Source: Symbiodinium sp. CCMP2592 | Taxonomy: Eukaryota > Sar > Dinophyceae > Suessiales > Symbiodiniaceae | Direction of reading: 5' to 3' | NCBI GenBank assembly: GCA_905221615.1 | Contig: CAJNDT010000001.1 | Coordinates: forward strand, 2,283,894-2,347,893 | DNA length: 64,000 nucleotides | In this document: piece by piece, positions 10,001 to 18,035 of the stretch | Position numbering within the stretch: position 1 is the first letter of the stretch | How the letters are laid out: each line of letters starts with the position of its first letter | The notes under the pieces: model-generated | Told to the model about the DNA's origin: nothing | The model's database searches: none | The model's input: the letters and a program-made list of their open reading frames with translations, nothing else | Program-made: the position numbers and the translations under genes

Positions 10001-11900
10001 AGTCCTGAGCACACTGACTACAGGCCTCTCAGACGTCGGACTAAGCGAGGAGTCGGCCAAGCAGCTACGCAGTTGGCATGCTTACAAGGTGCGATCAGTG
10101 CTGAACTTGCCAGCACACACCAGCCGCATCACAACTAAGGACCTCTTCCAGCTTTATAGCATTCAGGACCCAGTTCAAGCGATGCAGGTCAAGCTCAGGA
10201 AGCGACTCCGCAAACTTGAGCGGCGTGCAGCCAGAAGCCCAGATATCACAACCGATCCTTCTGTCCTGCAAGTCATCCGGGACAAGCTGCATTTCATGTC
10301 ACAGCTCCCTGAAACAGTTGAGCACCCTGTAGCCCTACATGCATGCACACTCTGCGATGCCTCCTTCGAGACAGCAAACGGGTTACACTTACACAAGTCG
10401 AGAGTGCATCCAGCCAGCATTGACCGATTTGTGCCATCAAGCTTCGATCGGCAACTCCACGCGGTGGATGGGATGCCGCAATGTGCCGCTTGCATGCGCA
10501 AATTTCATCAATGGAAAGGTCTACGTGACCACTTGTTGTCAGGAGCATGTCCGGAACCCCAGAAGCTTCGAACTCTGAACGTGACTGACAAACACTCAAG
10601 TCACCCTGAGGTAAGGACCCTGTCCCAGCTGCGACAGGACATTGCCCAACTCCCACAACATCGAATAGCGGTGATCTCAAAGACACCGGAGGCCCGGGTC
10701 CTGATCCATAGGTGCCTCACGTGTGACTTCTGGACTTTCGATCACACTAAAGTCAAGTCACACTTCCGTCAGGCGCATCCTAAGGACTGGTCAAGGCTGC
10801 ACAAGCGCGCAGTCTCTATATGTCAGGGTTTCTCGCCTCACCTTGCCAAGGGACACCCGTGTTCATTCTGCGGCTACAAGGTCTATGATCGTCGACTGCA
10901 CCCGGAACAATGCCCCGTACTTTATCAGGTGAGTACACAGTGGCTGCGAGGGCAACCGGAGGCAGAGGAAGCCGTTACTGCTCCCCCCTCCAAGCCCCAA
11001 GAACGGTCACTGACCCACTTCTTTAAGCCACGGTCGAATGGCACAGCCTCCAATCAGTCGAGCACAGCTCGTCACACCCCGGCAGACAAGCAGGCGTCTG
11101 ATCCGCAGTCCTCAGGACAAGCGGAAATTAGACCCGAAGGAGTGCACAAACGTGCTCTGACTAACACGTCCAACTCGTGTTACGCTAATGCCCTATTCCA
11201 GGCTCTGCATCAGATCTCGAGCTTTGGGTATGACCTGGGTGCTTTCCAGTCCGTCCTATCCCATCTAGGCGACGAGCGAGCCCCCAGATTACTGAACCTG
11301 TTTGGCTTGTTTGAATTTCGCCATGCCATCTCAGGCTGGCGACTTGACGGCAGACAGCATGATGTCTCAGAGCTGCTTCTGCATATGCAGTCCAAGCCTT
11401 TCGGCTCCCTTCAACAAACCCAGTGGCAGGGTCGAACAGATGGCGAGGTTGAGGATTCAGATGTGGGAGTCAGCCCACTCCTTCTTCCCCTCCCGCCTGG
11501 CCCTCTGTCACTCTCGACTTGCTTACGGCTGTGGGAGTCCCAGATCTTCTCCCGCGCGCTAGTTTGGTCACCTGAACTCCTAGCAATTGTGATTTGCCGC
11601 TGGCAGGATGGAGTCAAGAACACTCAGCCGTGTCTTTGGTCAGGCCGCACCACGGTGCCTGTATGGACCTCAAGTGATGCTCGCACTCAGCGTCACTATC
11701 AGGTCATAGCAGGAGTTGCCCACTTTGGGGACTCCCTTTCTTCTGGGCACTACCGCGCCTTTTGGCCAGAGGACCCAGCGGATACCGCCTCTCAGGTTTG
11801 GATCTCCGACGACTACAGGCTTCCGGAAAAGGCCTCAGCGGCCTTGAACCTGTCCATCTCCAGGAATGTCTACATGCTTTTCTTGCAACGAATTCGCTAG
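7050..11900 (+). CDS. LINE polyprotein: APE endonuclease - reverse transcriptase - C2H2 zinc fingers - USP deubiquitinase (1616 aa)
   Basis: Uninterrupted 1616-codon ORF. Domains in order: an EEP/APE endonuclease at about 83-355 (WNAGH N89, QETHW E120, GDFN D256/N258, QIDFI D318, GGHYPL H350); reverse transcriptase at about 585-950 (ALDLSQAFD D745, GYADDL D841/D842); four zinc-finger-like motifs (C1099/C1102/H1115/H1120; C1145/C1148/H1161/C1167; C1222/C1225/H1238/H1243; C1271/C1274/H1284/C1288); and at about 1366-1612 a domain with all the ubiquitin-specific-protease boxes. The USP boxes are NTSNSCYANALFQAL (Cys1377), GRQHDVSELL (the QQDxxEF box) and GVAHFGDSLSSGHYRAF (His1567) followed by WISDDYRL. 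APE-RT is the usual core for nicking the target and priming cDNA; the USP would remove ubiquitin. The start ATG at 7050 lies upstream of the APE domain. All catalytic residues appear intact. Double hairpins lie in the three linkers. Confidence 0.88.
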   Translation: MAQLPVHSQNFASLRKNSFKTACRRTVRSDGPVPYRGQVLTPTLVDRLGVRPPPTRRELQSQTADSPAYGTASRRAGRLERSIRVLSWNAGHLGQQQWGELKTWLAAEASHHCDILILQETHWTETSEFSVSGWYCISSASESTKPNTRPKQAAKRNTRQEPRAPSTTRADGVMILFSPKFVPKSLRWKEWSPGRVLEARADIAGTRLVVVAVYQHAWSSAKTIQSNKDDRAKVLSVMSKVIKQVPKRDSLIVAGDFNTSLRPSSPLVGTHVKPPTEDRPDESNLFNLLLRLRLVALNTWQCDHIATFSQGGVESQIDFILTKESTAGGKAKRSAPWVDCPLGSWKKGGHYPLKADVPLQHHWLLPSHKPSTRRYDSLALQASVREEDDTAKALHNWIASRIDTCQDPKAWNALLLEGAERFFPKIPKRRPIPLESETRRMWRARTHDRAANTTPSAQLIESPKAMAQPPNQNTPRPPETEAELAQVAHRQAVKQAKKDRIASFISEVDACLAEGDQHISFQTLKKLQPWQPARRAQLKDNTGHLLGPAQELAALRDYANQVFAAHPPLRTMHGAFPALEPPKLAAHIHSIKPNKAVPDGAAPAAVWRLCSDLVAPVLSEHVASKQAEDSLESDLVDADLCLIPKPGKPSDKPANLRPLGILRPDAKGLAGAAREALQPLTLSFLKHMPQFAYLPGRGLSDALERVVHHLREARSLLEQAHPTRHALQQGTQAPALVGGLTFALDLSQAFDTVSRQEIIDLLQREGADQDTVHLVQALHDGSRYVLHAQGDSTSVETTAGIKQGCKLAPTLFSFLTGDLFRSLVDLFGAEQVLKFLTGYADDLTLHRTIRSDKDLRAIHALIAALLEEVRKHRLRVNISKCVILVKLAGRESQNVMNKHGCWITNSKGEQVRGWRIGPNKSFPAFQWVSCSKYLGVMISYNHFELQSLHYRIGEAKQKLHQVRQFVYNRRHASTMSRLKVWQSTVLSTLTTGLSDVGLSEESAKQLRSWHAYKVRSVLNLPAHTSRITTKDLFQLYSIQDPVQAMQVKLRKRLRKLERRAARSPDITTDPSVLQVIRDKLHFMSQLPETVEHPVALHACTLCDASFETANGLHLHKSRVHPASIDRFVPSSFDRQLHAVDGMPQCAACMRKFHQWKGLRDHLLSGACPEPQKLRTLNVTDKHSSHPEVRTLSQLRQDIAQLPQHRIAVISKTPEARVLIHRCLTCDFWTFDHTKVKSHFRQAHPKDWSRLHKRAVSICQGFSPHLAKGHPCSFCGYKVYDRRLHPEQCPVLYQVSTQWLRGQPEAEEAVTAPPSKPQERSLTHFFKPRSNGTASNQSSTARHTPADKQASDPQSSGQAEIRPEGVHKRALTNTSNSCYANALFQALHQISSFGYDLGAFQSVLSHLGDERAPRLLNLFGLFEFRHAISGWRLDGRQHDVSELLLHMQSKPFGSLQQTQWQGRTDGEVEDSDVGVSPLLLPLPPGPLSLSTCLRLWESQIFSRALVWSPELLAIVICRWQDGVKNTQPCLWSGRTTVPVWTSSDARTQRHYQVIAGVAHFGDSLSSGHYRAFWPEDPADTASQVWISDDYRLPEKASAALNLSISRNVYMLFLQRIR
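7227..7265 (+). repeat. Double-hairpin element DH1 (ACA loops)
   Basis: CAGTC-ACA-GACTG (5 bp stem, 7227-7239), 17-nt spacer, GGC-ACA-GCC (7257-7265). Translated in frame in the linker before the APE domain. Confidence 0.8.
8415..8455 (+). repeat. Double-hairpin element DH2 (ACA loops)
   Basis: TCAGC-ACA-GCTGA (8415-8427), 19-nt spacer, GGC-ACA-GCC (8447-8455). It lies in the linker between the APE and RT domains. Confidence 0.8.
11040..11071 (+). repeat. Double-hairpin element DH3 (ACA loops)
   Basis: GGC-ACA-GCC (11040-11048), 10-nt spacer, CGAGC-ACA-GCTCG (11059-11071). It lies in the linker between the zinc fingers and the USP domain. Confidence 0.8.
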
Positions 11901-12124
11901 CATCATCGCTAGGTGATGCATTCCGGCCCAGCTTCGTCCTCAAGGGCACTGCGGGGCGCCCGTGCGTGAGAAGCCTATAGTCAATTGAAAGTTGGCATAG
12001 GCCACCTCACGTCAAGGCCAAGTGCGTCATGCGCGCACGCGGATATGCACATACCGCAATACTTTTTCCTCTCAATCAGCTCGCCCTCTTTTTGTATAGC
12101 TTCCGCTCCGACTACACGGCCGGC

Positions 12125-13012
12125 ATGACCGCTTCCCCTGTCGCAGTCAAGAGTCCGGAGCACAAACGCTCCAGAAACGGCACAGACAATGAGGACGCAT
12201 CGGGAATGGATTTCTCTGAAGAGCCTCCACTCGAGTCACTCTCGCCTGCGGCCAAGGCCGCTGCCCTGCCGAGGCAGCAAGACCAGCCTCGCCGCAAATC
12301 AGTCCCGAGGCAGAAAGGACCTGGTGTGATCCAAGGGTTTGGGGCACCCAGCCTCGGGCGCAATCTGGTGCCATCCAGGCGCTGAGCCCGGAAGAGCTCA
12401 CCAAAGCCTTCCTTGTTCACGACGACCAAATGAGCCTGCTGCAGCACCAGCTATCATTGGTTTACAAACTACCTCAAGACCATCAGCTTTCGAAGGCATT
12501 AGTTGCGTCTGTGAAATCCTGGCAGGGAGGTTTGAAGAAGCTGCGCCAAGGAGAACCTCACCCCGAGGGATCATGCTCGAACGCGGTCTCCCTAGTTCTC
12601 CTCCACGAACTGACCAAAGGCAACCCTCCAGAACACGTGGACAAGACGGAGTACGGCAAGCTCCTGAAGGTGGTGGACTCCATGATCAATATCACTACCG
12701 ACAAGACCAAGCTGGCACAGGAAATAGTGCACTGCTCTGCCAAGCCGAACAAGCTCAAGACGCACGTTATCCTTGACTTCAGGGTGGCCATCTACTCTGA
12801 CCTCATGCCCTACCTCTCCCTCCTTGCCTCCCTCTTTGACTCCCATGATGGCTTTGAACGCCTGGGTCGCAAGGCGCCGGGAGGACTGGCTCGTAAGGCT
12901 CGAGGCCGTCCGTGAGCTTGGCCTAGTGGAAGCACACAGTGCACTAACTTCCTCAGCACAGCTGATGTTTCTGATCCGTCTTGCACTCTTCACTCACGTA
13001 CAGCGTGACTAG
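12125..13012 (+). pseudogene. Frameshifted ORF of unknown function following the LINE pol
   Basis: Coding potential runs through three segments that need two frame changes. It starts at ATG 12125 (MTASPVAVKSPEHKRS, Lys/Arg- and Pro-rich, low complexity) in the frame that ends at 12385. It continues in the -1 frame through GAIQALSPEELTKAFLVHDD and on to about 12850 (helical, Leu/Lys-rich). It then shifts +1 into ALNAWVARRREDWLVRLEAV and ends at 13012. Each segment looks protein-like just where the previous one loses character. I do not recognise the family; a basic N-terminus plus helical C-terminus would fit a nucleic-acid-binding ORF1-type protein, but that is a guess. Alternatives are introns or sequencing indels rather than decay. 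DH4 lies near its 3' end. Confidence 0.45.
12932..12965 (+). repeat. Double-hairpin element DH4 (ACA loops)
   Basis: GCAC-ACA-GTGC (12932-12942), 10-nt spacer, TCAGC-ACA-GCTGA (12953-12965). It is inside the last segment of the frameshifted ORF, about 50 nt before its stop. Confidence 0.8.
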
Positions 13013-13138
13013 CAAGGCTGCTGATTCTTTCAACAAAGTTCCAGCTGCGCATCAAAACGTAGGGAGCCTGTTGTGAGCAGATCACTTCATTCCACTTGAT
13101 TTCCTGAGCGTGCCAGCCTGGCTCGAGCCCTTAGCACT

Positions 13139-13390
13139 ATGGATCTCACACGGTTTGCGGACCTACCGGGCCCTGACCAAGTCCCGCATTTCCTGAATCT
13201 GGTACATCAGCTGGACGAGATTCTCAAGCGCAAGGCCTCGCAACTCTATACAGACCCTTGCTCGGCGTCTTCTACCAGCTCTCAGACTGCCGAACGATGC
13301 ACTTTGCCCTCTGGCAAGGCCCGTCCTCCAACACCGCCAGCTCCTAAACATCGACGAACTGACGCGGCTCCAGAACAGGACGCTACGTAA
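13139..13390 (+). CDS. Small hypothetical protein (83 aa)
   Basis: ATG at 13139 gives MDLTRFADLPGPDQVPHFLN, a short amphipathic helical N-terminus, then a Ser/Thr/Pro-rich tail with basic patches (KHRR). No family was recognised. It sits between the frameshifted ORF and the kinase on the same strand, 61 nt before the kinase ATG. It could be a real small ORF of the cluster, or a relic of a longer one. Confidence 0.35.
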   Translation: MDLTRFADLPGPDQVPHFLNLVHQLDEILKRKASQLYTDPCSASSTSSQTAERCTLPSGKARPPTPPAPKHRRTDAAPEQDAT

Positions 13391-13451
13391 GCTCTTCCGA
13401 GAACTAGGCACAGTCGGCGGAGCCGGCTACCAGCGAGCAAAACTCATTGCC

Positions 13452-14813
13452 ATGCGTTTTTCTTTAATTATTTGTTTCCTGCTCCTGACTCCACTGCTTT
13501 GCAACAAGGTCACAGGGCTCAAGCTACCAGTGGCAGGTAGCACACAGTGCAGCACGGATTCGTCACAGACGATATCTCCCACTCACGCTGTGATGGATCG
13601 AGCTCCATATTCTGATGGAGTGCATGAGGCTCTTGGTCGGAGCCATATGCCTGGACTTCGACGACCGGTTGACCCCCAAGTGACTTCCGCCATCTCACCA
13701 GAGCTCTTGGGCGTGAAGATCGCAAAGGGATACGCCAGCGCGGTCTTCAATTCCAGTGCTGCAAACTTTGTGCTCAAGAAAGTCACGAGGCCTCAGGAAG
13801 AGTACATGGCCAGAAGAGAGTTTAGCAGATTATCGAGATTCCCGCCCATCAACACCATCATCGAGGCTTTCTGGCAGCAGGGCCCAACGCTACTACTGCC
13901 ACGTCTGTACCCTGCTCATATCCCCTCCATGACGACGGACCATGTCGTCAATCTCGTTGCTGACATCCGGTCTGCCCTCAACGCAGTGCATTCCAGCCAA
14001 CTGGTTCACGCGGACATCCACATGGGCAACATCATGGTGCGCTACGACCCTCCCACCTATGTCCTGATCGATTTCGGCGGCACCGCGGGGGAAAGTGTCT
14101 ATCCTCTCAGCTTGGGCTACGGAGCCCTTGGCCAGGGAGGAATGCTTCATCGTCCTCCTCACGAACTTATGGAGCGACCCACCAGGACCGTCAGAGGCGA
14201 CTACTACAGGCTCAGCAAGACGATCTCCGTCGAAATCGTGGGCAACAAGTGCTGGCGCGACACTGCGTCGGGTTTCCCGATGCCCCCGAAACTCCCCAAG
14301 CACCTTCGCGTCGAGCTGGCAGAATGGGAGAATCTCGCTGGCCTCACTCCACCCAAATGGCCAGAATCTGCCTTTCCCGGAGGAAGCTGGTACGAGACTG
14401 CCATCGATCCCTCGATCACCGTGCAAGCCGGCTTGTATGATGAAGCCGGCAACGTCCGACTGGCCACCGCCGTTTTCTCCTACTCCAAGCAGCAAAAATC
14501 CAATGCATCCGGGCTCTTCGGGCCAGAAGATCCCAAACGGGCTTCTCTGGACTCCGGAAGCTGGGAGGAATCTGCTGCTTACGCTAGGTTCTTCCTATCT
14601 TGCAGGCTCAGGACCATGGGCAGCCACATCCGGACCATGTACACGGAGGTCCTGCCGTACCAAAAGTACAGCAACCAGGATGGCTACCTCATGCTGGAGA
14701 ATGCTCTCGAGCACCCTCCACCTCCACCACCTCCTCCGGCTGCCAGCTCGAACGAGCCAGCGCCCTCGACACCGGCTACTGAGCTGCAGGGCATTTGGGC
14801 GGAAATGGACTAG
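13452..14813 (+). CDS. Protein-kinase-fold protein with signal-like N-terminus (453 aa)
   Basis: The kinase core lies at about residues 85-265. A candidate ATP lysine is in NFVLKK (K109/K110) and a possible helix-C Glu is in RREFSRL (E123). The catalytic loop LVHADIHMGNIMV has D188 and N193, IDFGG (D207) is the Mg-binding DFG, RPPHEL resembles the APE element, and RGDYYRLSKTI has the conserved Asp of helix F. The fold is divergent, nearer to small-molecule or Bud32-like kinases than to a standard Ser/Thr kinase, so the substrate is unknown. The N-terminus MRFSLIICFLLLTPLLC is a strong hydrophobic signal-like segment with a basic second residue. If the start were Met48 instead, that segment would be lost. 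Double hairpin DH5 encodes residues 30-41, between the signal-like segment and the kinase core. The C-terminus is Pro-rich. Confidence 0.7.
   Translation: MRFSLIICFLLLTPLLCNKVTGLKLPVAGSTQCSTDSSQTISPTHAVMDRAPYSDGVHEALGRSHMPGLRRPVDPQVTSAISPELLGVKIAKGYASAVFNSSAANFVLKKVTRPQEEYMARREFSRLSRFPPINTIIEAFWQQGPTLLLPRLYPAHIPSMTTDHVVNLVADIRSALNAVHSSQLVHADIHMGNIMVRYDPPTYVLIDFGGTAGESVYPLSLGYGALGQGGMLHRPPHELMERPTRTVRGDYYRLSKTISVEIVGNKCWRDTASGFPMPPKLPKHLRVELAEWENLAGLTPPKWPESAFPGGSWYETAIDPSITVQAGLYDEAGNVRLATAVFSYSKQQKSNASGLFGPEDPKRASLDSGSWEESAAYARFFLSCRLRTMGSHIRTMYTEVLPYQKYSNQDGYLMLENALEHPPPPPPPPAASSNEPAPSTPATELQGIWAEMD
13540..13572 (+). repeat. Double-hairpin element DH5 (ACA loops)
   Basis: GCAC-ACA-GTGC (13540-13550), 9-nt spacer, TCGTC-ACA-GACGA (13560-13572). 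Within the kinase ORF, between the signal-like segment and the core. Confidence 0.8.
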
Positions 14814-14825
14814 GCTTCAATCGCA

Positions 14826-14859
14826 GGACACAGTCCACTCAGCGGCATATGGCACAGCC
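14826..14859 (+). repeat. Double-hairpin element DH6 (ACA loops)
   Basis: GGAC-ACA-GTCC (14826-14836), 14-nt spacer, GGC-ACA-GCC (14851-14859). It begins 13 nt after the kinase stop codon. Confidence 0.85.
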
Positions 14860-14899
14860 TCCGCCACGCGGTTACTGTAACCAATTTGTCGCGGGAATA

Positions 14900-14933
14900 G
14901 GACACAGTCCACATCAGCCTGAGTCACAGACTC
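14900..14933 (+). repeat. Double-hairpin element DH7 (ACA loops)
   Basis: GGAC-ACA-GTCC (14900-14910), 10-nt spacer, GAGTC-ACA-GACTC (14921-14933). A second pair in the same kinase-oxygenase intergenic gap. Confidence 0.85.
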
Positions 14934-15083
14934 TGTTCCAACGCCTACTGCCTACAGCACTGGCCTCAGCCCGAGAAAACACCTGTGCATCTGTCTTGCG
15001 CGCAGTTGTCTGCACTTTTCAGCTCCCGCTTGCTTGAGCTCAGCTTAATCTCAGCTACTGGCTCCCCACTTGCGCGGGCGCAC

Positions 15084-15980
15084 ATGGCTGGCGAAGATGA
15101 CTGCCCCATCCGGGCCATTTCCTTTCCCGCCGGGGTCTTCGCAGACTACATGGATGACTACCTCACCCTTTCGGCGCTGAAGTTGTATTGTGCGGAGGCC
15201 CACGTGTCCCTGCCGCCGGCAGCGGGAACATGGCCATCAAATGACATCACGGCATGGGTATACAAAGCTCTCCCACCCCTACAGTGGCAGCAATTCGAGA
15301 AATATCTCGAGTCCATGACTACCATGTCCTGCTCCGGGATGGAGGAAGGCTGCTTAGTCAATCCCATCCCACACGGAGGACTACTACACATGGTGCCAAA
15401 GGCAGAGCAGATAGCTAACCACTGTCTCACTTCTCGCTGTCTCTCCATCTGGTCCTCGGTCCGCCAGGTTCTGCAACACCTACCTTTCGAGGCCCACGAC
15501 AGATGGGAGCACTCTCCCAGTGCGGCTGGCTCTTCATGTGGCCAGCGCTTTCGGGTTGGTGCTTACTGCCGAGTTCTCCCTGGCCTGCTCAAGGAGACGG
15601 TCTCCCATCCCAACGTCACTCGTCTCTTCAACGCATTCGTGTGCTCATGTCATCCAAGTCACCAGTGGACTTCGCTTGAAATCTTAGTGGATGTGCAGTC
15701 CCCACCGCACAAAGATGCTCGCAATGCTGCCTTGGGTACTCTGCTCATCCCGATTTCGATTTGCGACCAGGGCGGCCTATGGATCGAAGACCCCGACGGC
15801 TGCGACTACCAGGAGATCCCGCACCAGCAGGGGATGACCCGGGGAAGTTGCTTTGACCTACGGGGTCTCAGCCTTCTCTTTCGAGCGGATGAGCTGTGGC
15901 ATGCAACTCTACCATGGGAAACCTATACTCGTGTCGTTTTGGCGGCCTACCCCAGACCCCCGGCCGGATCCAAAAAGTAG
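15084..15980 (+). CDS. 2OG-Fe(II) oxygenase-like protein (298 aa)
   Basis: The first in-frame ATG is at 15084 (MAGEDDCPIRA); the frame is open further upstream. The C-terminal half has the double-stranded beta-helix signature of 2-oxoglutarate/iron oxygenases: SPPHKDARN (H209, D211), GTLLIPISICDQGGLWI, and LWHATLPWETYTRVVL (H273, then R283 ten residues later to bind 2-oxoglutarate). H-x-D...H...R spacing is within the usual family range. The substrate is unknown; members hydroxylate proteins, nucleic acids or small molecules. The N-terminal about 150 residues are not recognised. It is the last ORF of cluster 1, and its final codons overlap the 22-bp motif shared in inverted orientation with the start of cluster 2. 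Confidence 0.65.
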   Translation: MAGEDDCPIRAISFPAGVFADYMDDYLTLSALKLYCAEAHVSLPPAAGTWPSNDITAWVYKALPPLQWQQFEKYLESMTTMSCSGMEEGCLVNPIPHGGLLHMVPKAEQIANHCLTSRCLSIWSSVRQVLQHLPFEAHDRWEHSPSAAGSSCGQRFRVGAYCRVLPGLLKETVSHPNVTRLFNAFVCSCHPSHQWTSLEILVDVQSPPHKDARNAALGTLLIPISICDQGGLWIEDPDGCDYQEIPHQQGMTRGSCFDLRGLSLLFRADELWHATLPWETYTRVVLAAYPRPPAGSKK

Positions 15981-15986
15981 ATCCGC
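15951..15986 (+). repeat. Putative element end: 22-bp motif plus AAAGTAGATCCGC
   Basis: Starts CCCAGACCCCCGGCCGGATC and is followed by AAAAAGTAGATCCGC. The reverse complement of 32010-32031 matches the first 22 bp at 20 positions. A second AAAAGTGGATCCGC lies at about 16019-16032. The pair could be terminal inverted repeats of a large element family. Confidence 0.5.
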
Positions 15987-18035
15987 ATGTTGATGGTCCG
16001 AGTTAGAGCCACCCCATGAAAAGTGGATCCGCGACCATTTTTGGGTGAGACAGCGAAACCTACAACTTGAGCAAAAAAAGCCGAAAGTCCGTAAGTTTAA
16101 CCCGCTAATGTACCGCAAGCTCACTCTTCTGGTTTATAGTGCAAAAGGTGGCGACGGCAAGCAGTTGCTACTGTTATGCACTATTGGCTGCCGGTATTTG
16201 CATATAGTTCGGTGATTTGGGACGGCGATAATGAAAATCGCTGAAACTCCGGTGGTCATATTGTGTTTGAGCCAAAAAAGGTGTTTGAGCCAAAATACTT
16301 AGTCTCTCCTTACTCTCCCCTTGTCTGTTCTCTGAGATTCTTAGCATGTTGTGCGGGTGGTTCGTTTCGGCGGGTTGGGGTTCGGGTGTGTTGGCTTTGA
16401 GGTGTTTCTCTAGATATCGATCGGGTGTTTGGGGGCAAGGAACCCCGCAAATCCTATTGCATACGGAAATTCCCGACCAGACTATATACAGCTTGAGTTG
16501 AATGCCTCAGACCTCAAGCTTCAAAGAGCCATTCGTTCAACAGGATCAGACTACGAGTTGTTGATATTTGTTTGGGCCTTTGGGGTCAAAGCTTGGGTCA
16601 GTTTTACATGCAACTGCAGGTGCACAATCTGTACTACTGTCAAAACTCCGAGTCTTGAGGATTCGCTATGAACATAAATAACATAGAATAAGTCTTGGGA
16701 CCTTGGGATCTTTCCAGCGCCAGCAAGCCCGAAACCGTAAACCTACCTTACACCCCCCTAACTAAACCCTACACCTTTCCTAAATCCTAGCCTTAACCGT
16801 TCACCCTAAACATCCCTAAGCCATACCCCCTAAACCCTTACACTATATCCCCAAAACCCGTAAACCTTAAACACCCTTAAACCGAAACCCTAAACCGAGA
16901 ACACCGAAACTTTACCCCTTAGCCCTGGGAAGCTTCCAACCCTCTGGGCTGTTTCCGGTGACGATCGACGATCTGCTCTGCGGGCCGACTCTTGGCACAG
17001 GGCTCGGCTTTTTTAAGCCTTTTGGTATGGATTACAAGGTCTTTGGAAACATACACCCAAGAGTAATTTATATATTTCACATATCGAAAGTTCGAGAGCC
17101 CCGTCGTGCGGAAAGCACACTGTACACGAAGTGAGGCAGCTGAAGCCCCATCTGAACCATCGTCGCATATCCTTAATTGAATTGTGGTTTGTGCGAATCA
17201 AGACCCAAACCCAAGCCCAAGCCTAGGCCAGTGCCCCCTTAAAGCTCAAAAAGTTCTGGGAGCCACCAAGATTCCTGATCCACCGTAGTGCTCGCCCGAC
17301 CACCAAAGCCATCGTCCTTTGGTTTATGAAGTATGAAACTAAAACTAAAACCTTTAACCCACTATACTTGTATCCGAAATCTAAACCGCTACGAAACTGG
17401 ATCTGGAAAGGTTCGGCCTCGATTCGGATTTGAGGGGAAGTGGGTTTCAGCTAGGCTTTGGGAGATATTTTGCATTTCCGAGGTGTTAGGGCTATAGTGT
17501 CGGTTTTCGGAATTGAGGTTTTCGTGGGATTTGGGGCCGGGGTGCTCTTTCGACTTGTACGAAAGCGTACAATTAAGTTAAGTTGACTATACCAAAAGAG
17601 CTTTATTTACGGCAAAGCAGCCGAAATCTCACTACAGTTAAGCCCTAAATCGTGGAAGCCCATACCTCCAATAGTTCGTTCACTCAGATAACATACAAGC
17701 CTTGAGCCAGAACTCGCCCTAAACCCTTGATTGCCCCGAACTCGAAACCCGAGCCTAACCCATAAACCACACACCTTGAAGCCAAATCCCCCTTCCTGAG
17801 CAAAGCTCGCCGGCGCAATTCGTGTGGTATACGGGTTTCGTAGCTTGCAATACCCTAACCCTAAGCCCTGAGTTGAACTGGGTGTCAAAAACCAAAGCTA
17901 CTTTCTCAAGCACCCTATAGAAGTGTGACTGGTCGAATCAGTCATGTCAGTGGGGCCTACCATCGAAAATGGAATTTGAGGATTGGGCGAAGCTGCTATA
18001 TATGCCAAGTGGCAGCAATAAGCGACTCGACCATT
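15987..18035. other. Non-genic region with degenerate telomere-like motifs
   Basis: No gene was recognised. 16266-16296 has two copies of TTTGAGCCAAAA (see findings). 16740-16920 is a run of degenerate CCCTAAA-type motifs. The rest is unannotated single-copy-looking sequence. Confidence 0.55.
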
